Of a stretch of DNA of 20,820 nucleotides, positions 1 to 6,905 are shown in pieces. Source of the DNA: AM-2324 sp042091035 (GTDB lineage Bacteria > Bacteroidota > Bacteroidia > Chitinophagales > Saprospiraceae); contig JBELIG010000035.1 in NCBI GenBank assembly GCA_042091035.1, positions 1-20,820 on the forward strand, in the 5' to 3' direction. The notes under the pieces were generated by a model. It saw nothing but the letters and a program-made list of their open reading frames with translations, had not been told where the DNA came from and did not search any database. The position numbers and the translations under genes were made by a program. Each line of letters begins with the position of its first letter. The stretch's first letter is position 1.

Positions 1-524
1 AGGTTTCCAGTAGGTTCATCCGCCAAAATAATTGAAGGATTATTAACCAGAGCTCTAGCAATAGCTACCCGCTGCCTTTGGCCTCCTGACAATTCATTAG
101 GCTTATGTGTAAGTCTATCTCCCAGTCCAACCATCCCAAGAGCATGCTCCGCTTTTTCATTTCTAGTCTTCCGAGAATCCCCTGAATAAACCAAGGGTAA
201 AGCGACATTATCTAAAGCAGAAAGACGTGGAAGTAAATTAAAGGTTTGAAAAACAAACCCAATTTCCTTGTTTCGAACTTCGGCAAGATCAGAATCAGCC
301 ATTTCAGACACGTCATTTCTGTTTAAGGAATATGCGCCACTTGTAGGTGTGTCCAAGCAACCAAGAAGATTCATCAAGGTTGACTTACCAGAACCCGAGG
401 GACCCATTAAAGCGACAAATTCATTTTTATCAATATCAAGGGAAACTGTCTTTAGTGCTTCCACTCTCTCCGTACCCATTTGATAGATCTTACTTAGGTC
501 TTTTATTTCAATTAATGCTGACAT
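1..524 (-). CDS. ABC transporter ATP-binding protein, LolD/MacB type (partial, 3' end beyond window)
   Basis: This is the N-terminal 174 residues of an ABC ATPase; the rest lies left of the window. Visible motifs are Walker A GPSGSGKST (residues 41-49), the Q-loop VFQTFNLLPR (Q93), the ABC signature LSGGQ (145-149) and Walker B IILADEPTGN ending at the window edge. The string LMNLLGCLDTPTSG after Walker A is typical of the LolD/MacB/FtsE group, which powers lipoprotein release or MacB-type efflux and pairs with a FtsX-like permease. The permease is not in view, so the substrate cannot be named. I chose the ATG at 524 because the reading (MSALIEIKDLSKIY) begins exactly where the first beta strand of these domains starts. 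The gene is divergent from the deoxynucleoside kinase. Family assignment is secure; subfamily is likely but not proven. Confidence 0.93.
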   Translation of the reverse strand, partial: MSALIEIKDLSKIYQMGTERVEALKTVSLDIDKNEFVALMGPSGSGKSTLMNLLGCLDTPTSGAYSLNRNDVSEMADSDLAEVRNKEIGFVFQTFNLLPRLSALDNVALPLVYSGDSRKTRNEKAEHALGMVGLGDRLTHKPNELSGGQRQRVAIARALVNNPSIILADEPTGN

Positions 525-624
525 TCATTATTAGTTTTGCTCCTGCCAAGATAATAATTGATATGTTCTTGAATTAAATATTTAGATAAATCACTTAATT
601 TCTCTGCTTAACTTTTTAGAATAT

Positions 625-632
625 CAAATATA
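625..632 (-). promoter_or_regulatory. Possible -7 element for the ABC ATPase gene
   Basis: On the minus strand this reads TATATTTG, a perfect match to the Bacteroidota -7 consensus TAnnTTTG, about 100 bases upstream of the ABC ATPase start. I see no clear TTTG box 19 bases further upstream, so only the -7 half is supported. It lies almost on top of the divergent -7 box for the neighbouring kinase. Confidence 0.4.
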
Positions 633-635
633 ATC

Positions 636-643
636 TAAATTTG
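636..643 (+). promoter_or_regulatory. Possible -7 element for the deoxynucleoside kinase gene
   Basis: TAAATTTG matches the Bacteroidota -7 consensus TAnnTTTG exactly. A transcript from here would begin about 650, leaving almost no leader for an ATG at 653 but a ~30-base leader for the ATG at 680. This favours the internal start of the kinase. No good -33 TTG is visible. Confidence 0.45.
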
Positions 644-652
644 TAGCTGTTT

Positions 653-1324
653 ATGATAACTAAAAATACTGGGCGTCTTATGAGCGACATTAAAAACCAA
701 ACAAATTTCAATCACATAGCCATTGCTGGAAATATAGGTGCAGGGAAGACTTCACTTTCTAGTAAACTCGCACAATTCTTCAAATGGGACGTGCACTTTG
801 AATCTACAGATGACAACCCATACCTAAGTGATTTCTACCACGACATGCATCGATGGTCTTTCAATCTTCAAGTATACTTCTTACACAGCAGATATAGTCA
901 AATACTAGATATCCAGAAAGGTGATAAAACTGTCATCCAAGACCGCACAATATTTAAAGACGCAAATATCTTTGCCCCGAACCTGTATGAAATGGGGCTA
1001 ATGGATGGACGTGATTTTGAAAATTACCTAAATCTATTCAAAACCATGTCTCAGCAAGTAAAAGCACCAGACTTGCTAATATATCTGCGTGCATCTACTT
1101 CTACCCTAGTCAAACATATTCAAACTCGTGGAAGAGATTATGAAGGAACGATGAGTATAGACTACCTCAAAAGCTTAAATGAACGCTATGAAGAGTGGAT
1201 CAAAAACTACAAGGAGGGTAATTTGTTAGTAATTGAAGTAGACAATTTAGATTTTGTCAACTCACCTGAAGATTTAGGCTATATTACGAATCGAGTTCAA
1301 CGTGAACTTCACGGACTATTTTAA
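653..1324 (+). CDS. Deoxynucleoside kinase (dAK/dGK/dCK family)
   Basis: This enzyme phosphorylates a deoxyribonucleoside 5'-hydroxyl in the salvage of DNA precursors in the cytosol. The sequence has the P-loop GNIGAGKT (residues 26-33), the catalytic-base glutamate in HFE (E50), the DRS-type motif as DRT (97-99) followed by IFKDANIFA, and the lid RGRDYEG with R159 and R161. Length (223) fits the bacterial dAK/dGK family. The nucleoside preference cannot be read from sequence by eye. The start is uncertain: an in-frame ATG at 680 (MSDIKNQ) would leave fewer residues before the P-loop and fits the putative promoter at 636-643 better. Three bases separate it from the next gene, so the two are probably co-transcribed. 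Confidence 0.93.
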   Translation: MITKNTGRLMSDIKNQTNFNHIAIAGNIGAGKTSLSSKLAQFFKWDVHFESTDDNPYLSDFYHDMHRWSFNLQVYFLHSRYSQILDIQKGDKTVIQDRTIFKDANIFAPNLYEMGLMDGRDFENYLNLFKTMSQQVKAPDLLIYLRASTSTLVKHIQTRGRDYEGTMSIDYLKSLNERYEEWIKNYKEGNLLVIEVDNLDFVNSPEDLGYITNRVQRELHGLF

Positions 1325-1327
1325 CAA

Positions 1328-1996
1328 ATGGAGATATATACAGACATCTTGGCATCTTGCCGAGAATCAAACGCTAAGCTTGTAGCAGTATCAAAGACCA
1401 AACCAGTAGAGCAAATTAAGGCACTATATGATAAAGGTCAACGTATTTTTGGGGAAAATAAAGTGCAAGAACTTGTTGAAAAACAAGCTCTGCTCCCCAA
1501 TGATATAGAATGGCATCTTATTGGTCATCTCCAATCTAACAAGGTAAAATACATAGCCTCATTTGTTGATCTAATACATGCTGTAGATAGCATCAAACTG
1601 CTTAAGGAAATCAATAAGCAGGCAAAGAAATACGATCGAACAATCGATGTCTTATTGCAAATTAAAATAGCTGAAGAAGACAGTAAATTCGGTATTGAAT
1701 CAAAAGAAATAGATACTTTTCTAAATGAAATCCAGCAGCTTTCCCTTGAAAATATCCGGATAAAAGGTCTCATGGGAATGGCGACCTTCACAGATAATAA
1801 AGCCCAGGTAGAGACTGAATTCAAACTTCTAAAGAGTTTATTTGAAAAACTTAGGAATACAGACCTGATTGATATGGAAGCTTTTAAAGAAACATCTATG
1901 GGAATGTCAGGAGACTATAAAATAGCACTAAAGACGGGAAGCACTATGATTAGAATCGGAAGTCTATTGTTCGGAAGTAGAGATTATCCAAAATAA
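1328..1996 (+). CDS. YggS/PLPBP family pyridoxal phosphate homeostasis protein
   Basis: A PLP-binding protein of the YggS/PROSC (COG0325) family, which has no firmly known catalytic activity and keeps free PLP and amino/keto acid pools in balance. Family hallmarks are present in order: VAVSKTKP with the PLP lysine K23, FGENKVQEL (42-50), WHLIGHLQSNK, LMGMATF, SMGMSGDY and the phosphate-binding end GSTMIRIGSLLFGSR. At 222 residues it is slightly shorter at the N terminus than E. coli YggS but lacks no motif. It starts three bases after the kinase stop, suggesting one operon. It converges on the DUF4296-like gene with a single base between the two stop codons and no terminator hairpin that I can see. 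Confidence 0.95.
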   Translation: MEIYTDILASCRESNAKLVAVSKTKPVEQIKALYDKGQRIFGENKVQELVEKQALLPNDIEWHLIGHLQSNKVKYIASFVDLIHAVDSIKLLKEINKQAKKYDRTIDVLLQIKIAEEDSKFGIESKEIDTFLNEIQQLSLENIRIKGLMGMATFTDNKAQVETEFKLLKSLFEKLRNTDLIDMEAFKETSMGMSGDYKIALKTGSTMIRIGSLLFGSRDYPK

Positions 1997-1997
1997 G

Positions 1998-2363
1998 CTA
2001 ATCTTCAGGCTCAGTCCTCTCCTCACTCAGTTCAATACTATCTTCTAAAGACTCTATCCGATCTATTAGTTTAGAATAAAAGTCTTCTAGACTAGACTCC
2101 CTGATCATTAAATCCATAAATGAGTCTACCTGAGTACTATCCAGGTTATGTTTCGACAGAACCTCTTGATAGTGATAGTTATGCATTGAGTCTTTTTCAA
2201 AACCAAAATATTTTGAGCTTGCAGCCTTTGCTACATATATATCTTCCATTACCTCTAACCAAAATAATTCTTCTTCAGCAGAAAGATTATGCTTTTTGAT
2301 GCAGGCACTAAAAAGAAGAATTAAAAGAAAAAAACTAAAGAAATACCGTTTATCTTTTAGCAC
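1998..2363 (-). CDS. DUF4296-like lipoprotein (GTG start)
   Basis: A 121-residue predicted lipoprotein. I chose the GTG at 2361-2363 because it yields a clean type II signal peptide: MLKDKRY, a hydrophobic core and the lipobox FSAC with C21. The longer reading from an ATG at 2447 would bury this signal inside and overlap the phosphatase gene by 98 bases. The mature part (EDIYVAKAAS, then YYxxVLxKH-like YHYQEVLSKHNLD, then YSKLIDRIESLE) resembles the Bacteroidota DUF4296 family, whose function is unknown. The C terminus is strongly acidic (ELSEERTEPED). The start overlaps the end of the SixA-like gene by 14 bases, implying translational coupling. The family match is from memory and moderately sure; the lipoprotein call is firmer. 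Confidence 0.78.
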   Translation of the reverse strand: MLKDKRYFFSFFLLILLFSACIKKHNLSAEEELFWLEVMEDIYVAKAASSKYFGFEKDSMHNYHYQEVLSKHNLDSTQVDSFMDLMIRESSLEDFYSKLIDRIESLEDSIELSEERTEPED

Positions 2364-2859
2364 CCTTGAACATTTTTGGAAATATAAAATATTCAATACT
2401 CCCTTTACGAGCACTCCATTGCTCCCAAGAATCAATATTGCTAACAATTTTCACTAATCCACATGTTGGAACATTAGGAATCTTTTGACCCTCAAATTGA
2501 TTTGCTATTGCAGTAAATGAAGGGTTGTGCCCAAATAAAGCTACAGATTCAAATGCGGCAGGAAGGGAACGTATAACGTCATGTACATCTCTGCTCATCG
2601 AACAATATAAATTTGCTGAATGTAAAACACGATCTGTACCTTCAAAACCGAATTCCTTTGCAAAAAAGTTTGCTGTAGAATTCGCTCTGACTGCTGTGCT
2701 GGTTACTATTGCATCAACATCTCCTTCTCTTTCTTTAAAAACAGAAGCCATCATCGGTCCATCTGATAATCCCCTTTTGTTAAGTGGTCTGTCATGATCA
2801 CGTAAATCTGCATCTTCCCAACTAGATTTAGCATGCCGAATCAAGTAAATTGTTTTCAT
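2350..2859 (-). CDS. SixA-like phosphohistidine phosphatase (histidine phosphatase superfamily)
   Basis: A small cytosolic phosphatase of the SixA branch of the histidine phosphatase (phosphoglycerate-mutase-like) superfamily. Visible are the catalytic RHAKSSW (R8, H9), the DRPLNKRG segment (23-30), an arginine in STAVRAN (R58) and the second catalytic histidine in FGHNP (H111). Known SixA removes phosphate from histidine-phosphotransfer proteins; whether this one does so or acts on another small phosphoester is open. No histidine kinase or Hpt gene is nearby. Length (169) matches the family. It precedes and overlaps the DUF4296-like lipoprotein gene in a two-gene operon, an association whose meaning I cannot give. 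Confidence 0.93.
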   Translation of the reverse strand: MKTIYLIRHAKSSWEDADLRDHDRPLNKRGLSDGPMMASVFKEREGDVDAIVTSTAVRANSTANFFAKEFGFEGTDRVLHSANLYCSMSRDVHDVIRSLPAAFESVALFGHNPSFTAIANQFEGQKIPNVPTCGLVKIVSNIDSWEQWSARKGSIEYFIFPKMFKGAKR

Positions 2860-2923
2860 ATACAGGAGCGATTTATTAGCTTAAATAGTTTTTTTGAGCT
2901 AGTTCAACAAGTGCCCAGCTCAG

Positions 2924-2931
2924 CAAATGTA
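2924..2931 (-). promoter_or_regulatory. Possible -7 element for the SixA-like gene
   Basis: The minus strand reads TACATTTG, a perfect TAnnTTTG match, 65 bases upstream of the SixA-like ATG. No well-spaced -33 box is seen. Confidence 0.42.
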
Positions 2932-2943
2932 CTATTTAAATAA

Positions 2944-2951
2944 TAAGTTTG
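2944..2951 (+). promoter_or_regulatory. Possible -7 element for the SWIM-protein operon
   Basis: TAAGTTTG is a perfect TAnnTTTG match about 90 bases upstream of the SWIM-protein ATG. It sits back to back with the divergent -7 box at 2924-2931, so the two genes probably share a control region. Confidence 0.45.
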
Positions 2952-3041
2952 CAGGAAATATCAAGCTAATTTTAAAAAGCCTTGAATAATGATTTAAACC
3001 TTGTTATTTTTAGAGTTTATCAAACTTCCAGATAATAATTC

Positions 3042-4706
3042 ATGACAATTCCAATTAATAACATAGAACACTATTTCGACGAGAACCTAGTTCTCATTGC
3101 AGAAAATATATTGGAAAACAAACAAGTTCATGCATTAACTAAGCATGAACAGGGAGTTTGGACAGCTGATGTTCAAGGTTTTGAAGTTGAAGTTCAAATT
3201 AAGTCTTCAAAGATTGTTGCATATACCTGCGAATGTCCAAAAGGCAATGAAAGTTGTTCGCATGTTGTAGCAACTATAATGCTTATAAGAAGAAGAATCA
3301 TTCAAAAAAACCTGGAACAGCAAGAAAAAAAAGAACGCTCATTCATACCAAACAAATTAAATACAACTGCAATTCTTAAGCAAGTTTCAGATGACAACAT
3401 TCGTGAATTCGTGCGGAATTATGCCAGAACAGACAAAAAGTTTTCTACTGCACTAAAAGCTGCATTCATTCATAAGGTTGATGTGGCGGATGACAACAAG
3501 TACTATACTTATTTAAGATCAATCCTTCCAGTTAAAGAATATAAAAACCCAAGCTTCAATAGTGGGAGGAAATTACTAAATGCATATACCACTCTGCTAG
3601 ATGGTTCAGAAGAATGTTTTGTACTTGGAGAATTCCTTGAAGTATGGCTTTGTGTATCCTCAATTTTAAGTTTTCACTACCCATTGAGCGATAAGCCAAA
3701 TATCCAAAAACACAACTTTGAACCTCTAATACTAAAAACAATACAAATGCTTTCGAAGGCCTATCTGAATACGAATGCATTAGAACTGAAAGAGAAAATA
3801 GAGCTATTTACAATTGAAGAAATACACAAAGTTCACTATCGATTAGACAGCAGTGCTTTTATGTATTGGCTCAAATTACTGTATAAATTCAACAAGCCTG
3901 ATACCGCCCGAATTTCAACGCTTTGCCAAAAAATACTTTCAAATGGAAGTATTGAACTTCAGAAAAAAGCAGCAATATTTGCTTTATACATTGGTCTCAT
4001 AAAAAAATGGAAGCAACTCAAAGACTTAAAACAATGGTTAAAGTCTACCTATCTCCCACCAGCTCTCTTGCTTAAGGCAGCTGAAAACTTATACCTGCAA
4101 GGCAATGGGAATGATGCAAAATGGTTACTTAAAAACATTAGTACAAAAACCTTAACAACAGAAGAATCTTTGCTTCTGAAACAAGGCTTGTTCGAAACGG
4201 AGATCCAGTCCGATCAATATGAGGCTGCAATTAAAATTGGCTTAGAATGCTTCAGGATAAAACCAGAAAAATTATACTTTACGCGTCTTTTTCAAACTCA
4301 ATCAAGTGCTCAAAAAGAAGAAATAAAATCACTGTTTGTAAAAGAATTAGAAAACATAAGTGATAAGAATGTTAAGGCTAGAATCCAATGTCAACTTTCA
4401 ATAGCTGATGCCGACATCAGTGAATTGATTGCTACACTCAAGCGATCAAAAGACCTAAACTTATACATTGAGTTTTTAGAGGATATAAGTCTCGATTACC
4501 AGTCAAAACATAAAGAGCTTATACAAATTCTATTGAAGGAGTACTTAAAAGAACATTTTGGAGAAAAACCTGCCATAAAAATAAGAGGTCTATTAAAAGA
4601 ATATAACAAGATAGGAAACAACGAATTGCGAAATGTTACTGAAAATTACATCCAGAAAAATTATGCTTCAAGAAAGACGCTTATCGATGAAATTTTATAT
4701 TATTGA
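3042..4706 (+). CDS. SWIM zinc-finger protein with long helical repeat region
   Basis: A 554-residue protein with a SWIM-type zinc finger near its N terminus: C63-x-C65, six residues, C72-x-H74 (YTCECPKGNESCSH). SWIM fingers bind DNA or protein and occur in SNF2-family helicases, transposases and some stand-alone bacterial proteins. Residues ~90-554 contain no helicase or nuclease motif that I can find. They look almost wholly alpha-helical, with TPR-like stretches around 300-420 (for example QKKAAIFALYIGLIKKW and LLLKAAENLYLQGNGNDAKW), suggesting a protein-binding solenoid. No signal peptide. The function is unknown; the finger itself is certain as a pattern. It stands first in a run with rlmH, rhomboid and Nudix genes, 16 bases before rlmH. 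Confidence 0.82.
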   Translation: MTIPINNIEHYFDENLVLIAENILENKQVHALTKHEQGVWTADVQGFEVEVQIKSSKIVAYTCECPKGNESCSHVVATIMLIRRRIIQKNLEQQEKKERSFIPNKLNTTAILKQVSDDNIREFVRNYARTDKKFSTALKAAFIHKVDVADDNKYYTYLRSILPVKEYKNPSFNSGRKLLNAYTTLLDGSEECFVLGEFLEVWLCVSSILSFHYPLSDKPNIQKHNFEPLILKTIQMLSKAYLNTNALELKEKIELFTIEEIHKVHYRLDSSAFMYWLKLLYKFNKPDTARISTLCQKILSNGSIELQKKAAIFALYIGLIKKWKQLKDLKQWLKSTYLPPALLLKAAENLYLQGNGNDAKWLLKNISTKTLTTEESLLLKQGLFETEIQSDQYEAAIKIGLECFRIKPEKLYFTRLFQTQSSAQKEEIKSLFVKELENISDKNVKARIQCQLSIADADISELIATLKRSKDLNLYIEFLEDISLDYQSKHKELIQILLKEYLKEHFGEKPAIKIRGLLKEYNKIGNNELRNVTENYIQKNYASRKTLIDEILYY

Positions 4707-4722
4707 GCAAAAATCAAGATAA

Positions 4723-5196
4723 ATGAAGATCGCTTTTTGGCAGATAGGGAAGACAAAAGAAAATTATCTAAAATCTGGAGAGGAACAATATGAAAATCGC
4801 CTAAAGCATTATCTAAGTTTTGAATCTAAAGTTTTTCCTGATATAAAGAATGCGGGCAAACTAAAACCCATTGATTTAAAGAAAGCAGAAGCTAAGATGA
4901 TACTTGGCCAAATTCAAAATTCAGATCATCTAATCTTATTGGATGAAAATGGAAAAACCTATACCTCATCAGAATTTGCGTCTTTTAATGAGAAGCTTTT
5001 TCATTCAGGCTCAAAAAGAATAATATATCTTGTTGGAGGTGCATTTGGCTTTGACCAAAGTTTGTATGACCGTGCTGATCGAAAAGTAGCCTTATCAAAA
5101 ATGACCTTTACACATCAAATGGTTCGACTATTTTTCCTAGAGCAACTCTATAGAGCTATGACTATTCTTAAAAATGAACAATACCACAATACCTAA
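4723..5196 (+). CDS. rlmH: 23S rRNA (pseudouridine1915-N3)-methyltransferase RlmH
   Basis: RlmH is a SPOUT-class (knotted) methyltransferase that uses S-adenosylmethionine to methylate N3 of pseudouridine 1915 in helix 69 of 23S rRNA on the assembled ribosome. Family marks are LLDENGKTYTSSEFA (72-86), the knot glycine segment YLVGGAFGFD and the C-terminal block LSKMTFTHQMVRLFFLEQLYRA ending in NEQYHN. The length of 157 is exactly that expected. The very end is NEQYHNT, where many homologues have YHH or YHK. It is followed after two bases by the rhomboid gene, so the two are surely co-transcribed. Confidence 0.97.
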   Translation: MKIAFWQIGKTKENYLKSGEEQYENRLKHYLSFESKVFPDIKNAGKLKPIDLKKAEAKMILGQIQNSDHLILLDENGKTYTSSEFASFNEKLFHSGSKRIIYLVGGAFGFDQSLYDRADRKVALSKMTFTHQMVRLFFLEQLYRAMTILKNEQYHNT

Positions 5197-5198
5197 AT

Positions 5199-5822
5199 AT
5201 GGATACTAATTTCATTATCATAATTTTTACTGTCGCCGTATCAATCTATGTAATCTACAATCCTGAATACAAGTCTCGATTACTGCACTATCCTTATAAT
5301 GTCAACAAAAATAAAGAATACTACAGATTGATTAGCAATGGATTTATTCATGCAGATTACATCCATTTGTTCTTCAACATGTTTACACTCTACTTTTTTG
5401 GAGGTATGGTTGAAGACCTGTTTACCGCTAAATTTGGAATGTGGGGAGATACAATTTTCATACTCTTTTATATTTCAGCTATTGCCTTTTCTTGTCTTCC
5501 TTCACAAAGAAAGCACGCTGAAAACCCAGCATATGCTGCGTTAGGAGCCTCAGGTGCTGTTTCATCGGTTTTACTGATTGCCATCATCTTACAGCCTACT
5601 ATGACTTTATTGATCTATGGAGTATTACCCGTGCCGGCTTGGATATTGGGTATAGGTTATATTTGGTACTCAAATAGAGCCTCAAAACAACAGCAACGAT
5701 CAAACATCGGACATGATGCTCACTTATATGGCGCCTTCTACGGATGTATAGTCATGGCATTATTATATCCTTCCTCCTACCCAAGAATGATACAAGAAAT
5801 AATTGCATGGCTACCGATATAG
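5199..5822 (+). CDS. Rhomboid-family intramembrane serine protease
   Basis: A six-helix-size rhomboid (207 residues) that would cut transmembrane substrates inside the inner membrane. The catalytic serine lies in GASGAVSS (S118), the catalytic histidine in DAHLYGAFYG (H175), and the helix-2 HxxxN signature is present as HLFFNMFTLYFFGG (H56, N60). Hydrophobic segments are visible at about 4-20, 55-70, 85-100, 115-133, 136-156 and 174-190. The first helix runs straight from the N terminus and there is no extra cytosolic domain. Substrates are unknown. Its 3' end overlaps the start of the Nudix gene by 16 bases. Confidence 0.94.
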   Translation: MDTNFIIIIFTVAVSIYVIYNPEYKSRLLHYPYNVNKNKEYYRLISNGFIHADYIHLFFNMFTLYFFGGMVEDLFTAKFGMWGDTIFILFYISAIAFSCLPSQRKHAENPAYAALGASGAVSSVLLIAIILQPTMTLLIYGVLPVPAWILGIGYIWYSNRASKQQQRSNIGHDAHLYGAFYGCIVMALLYPSSYPRMIQEIIAWLPI

Positions 5823-6373
5823 AACTTAAAAACCCTTGGAAAAGGAAGAACTCTAAACTTGTCTATGAAAATCCATGGATACGCGTAAATCATGATGAAG
5901 TAATCGATCCAGGCGGTCAAGATGGAATATATGGTAGGGTTCAATTTAAGCATTACGCTGTTGGTATAATCGCCATTGATAAACAACAGAATATATATCT
6001 AGTTGGGCAATATAGATATGCTATAGATGCTTACAGCTGGGAAATCCCTGAGGGAGGATGCCACTTGAACCAAGACCCATTAGAGGCAGCAAAAAGAGAA
6101 TTAAAAGAAGAAACTGGCATCCATGCGAAAGAGTGGCAAGTGCTACAAAAAGTGCATACCTCCAATTCTGTAACAGATGAATTTGGCATAATTTACTTAG
6201 CTCAAGATCTGATTTTCGGAGAAGCAGAACCTGAATCCTGCGAAGATCTTAGATTAAAAAAAGTAAAAGTAACACAGGCATTAGATTGGATATTTGATGG
6301 GAAAATTACTGACGCAATAAGTGTATGCGGTATTCAAGCATATATCTTGCAAAAGAGTAAAACAGACCTGTAA
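5807..6373 (+). CDS. Nudix hydrolase, ADP-ribose pyrophosphatase-like
   Basis: A 188-residue Nudix hydrolase, probably splitting a nucleoside diphosphate sugar such as ADP-ribose. The Nudix box spans G83 to I105, with the metal-binding core R97-E98-x-x-E101-E102-x-G104. The first acidic position of the classical Gx5Ex7REUXEEXGU pattern is Q89 here rather than E; the metal-binding glutamates are intact. The segment YSWEIPEGG just before the box is typical of the ADPR pyrophosphatase group. I chose the ATG at 5807 (MATDIELKNPW) over an ATG at 5744, which would add 21 residues encoded wholly inside the rhomboid gene. The start overlaps the rhomboid gene by 16 bases. The exact substrate is not decided by sequence. 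Confidence 0.93.
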   Translation: MATDIELKNPWKRKNSKLVYENPWIRVNHDEVIDPGGQDGIYGRVQFKHYAVGIIAIDKQQNIYLVGQYRYAIDAYSWEIPEGGCHLNQDPLEAAKRELKEETGIHAKEWQVLQKVHTSNSVTDEFGIIYLAQDLIFGEAEPESCEDLRLKKVKVTQALDWIFDGKITDAISVCGIQAYILQKSKTDL

Positions 6374-6461
6374 ATAAAAACATCCATTACTAAACCAGCT
6401 AGAACAACTACCTAAACTTTAGGCTAATGCACCTTATTTGATGTGTATCAATATAGGATCA

Positions 6462-6905
6462 TTATATTGCTTTGTACATTTTAAGATGTGCTATGCCTAC
6501 CTCTGTAAATGGTTCTCCTTCTTGAATATAATCCAATCGTTTGTAAAATTTAATAGCAGTATCTCTAGCATTTAAAACGATTTTTGTAAATCCCTTTTCA
6601 TTACAAAAAACCTCACTCTCCTTAACTAAAATAGACCCTAATCCTTTGGATTGATATTGTTCTGCTACAGCTACTTGACGCATTTTTATTGAACCATTTT
6701 CCTTCGGACTCATGACTAGACAAGCAGCAAGATCACCATTGTAAAGCAGGGACAGATGAAAATCCTCATATTCTTTTTCTAAATCCAAGGGATCAAATTC
6801 TAGGCCAAGTGGTTTTCTTAGAATTTTGTCTCTTAAACCAATTGATAAATCATACAGTGGCGTTAAAAATTCTATCTCTTGAAAAACAAGCTTATCATTC
6901 TGCAT
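6462..6905 (-). CDS. GNAT family N-acetyltransferase
   Basis: A 147-residue GNAT acetyltransferase that would move an acetyl group from acetyl-CoA to an unknown amine. The acetyl-CoA pyrophosphate loop is QYQSKGLG (R/Q-x-x-G-x-G/A, residues 83-90), preceded by the beta-4 strand MRQVAVAEQ. The end NARDTAIKFYKRLDYIQEGEPF and IAHLKMYK resembles the C terminus of ElaA-type GNATs. The start overlaps the end of the HMG-CoA lyase-like gene by 11 bases, so it is translated from the same message. The substrate is not predictable. It converges on the Nudix gene across an 88-base gap without a convincing terminator. Confidence 0.92.
   Translation of the reverse strand: MQNDKLVFQEIEFLTPLYDLSIGLRDKILRKPLGLEFDPLDLEKEYEDFHLSLLYNGDLAACLVMSPKENGSIKMRQVAVAEQYQSKGLGSILVKESEVFCNEKGFTKIVLNARDTAIKFYKRLDYIQEGEPFTEVGIAHLKMYKAI

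Noticed and set aside
268..577. Plus-strand open frames over the ABC ATPase start
   Set aside because: Antisense shadows of a clear ABC domain; no family features.
2364..2447. Upstream extension of the DUF4296-like lipoprotein to an ATG at 2447
   Set aside because: It lies inside the SixA-like gene and would place the lipoprotein signal and lipobox in the middle of the protein.
6412..6469. Small inverted repeats in the gap between the Nudix and GNAT genes (CCTAAA-C-TTTAGG; CAATATA...TATATTG)
   Set aside because: Stems are only 6-7 bp, AT-rich or with too small a loop, and have no T run; not convincing as terminators.
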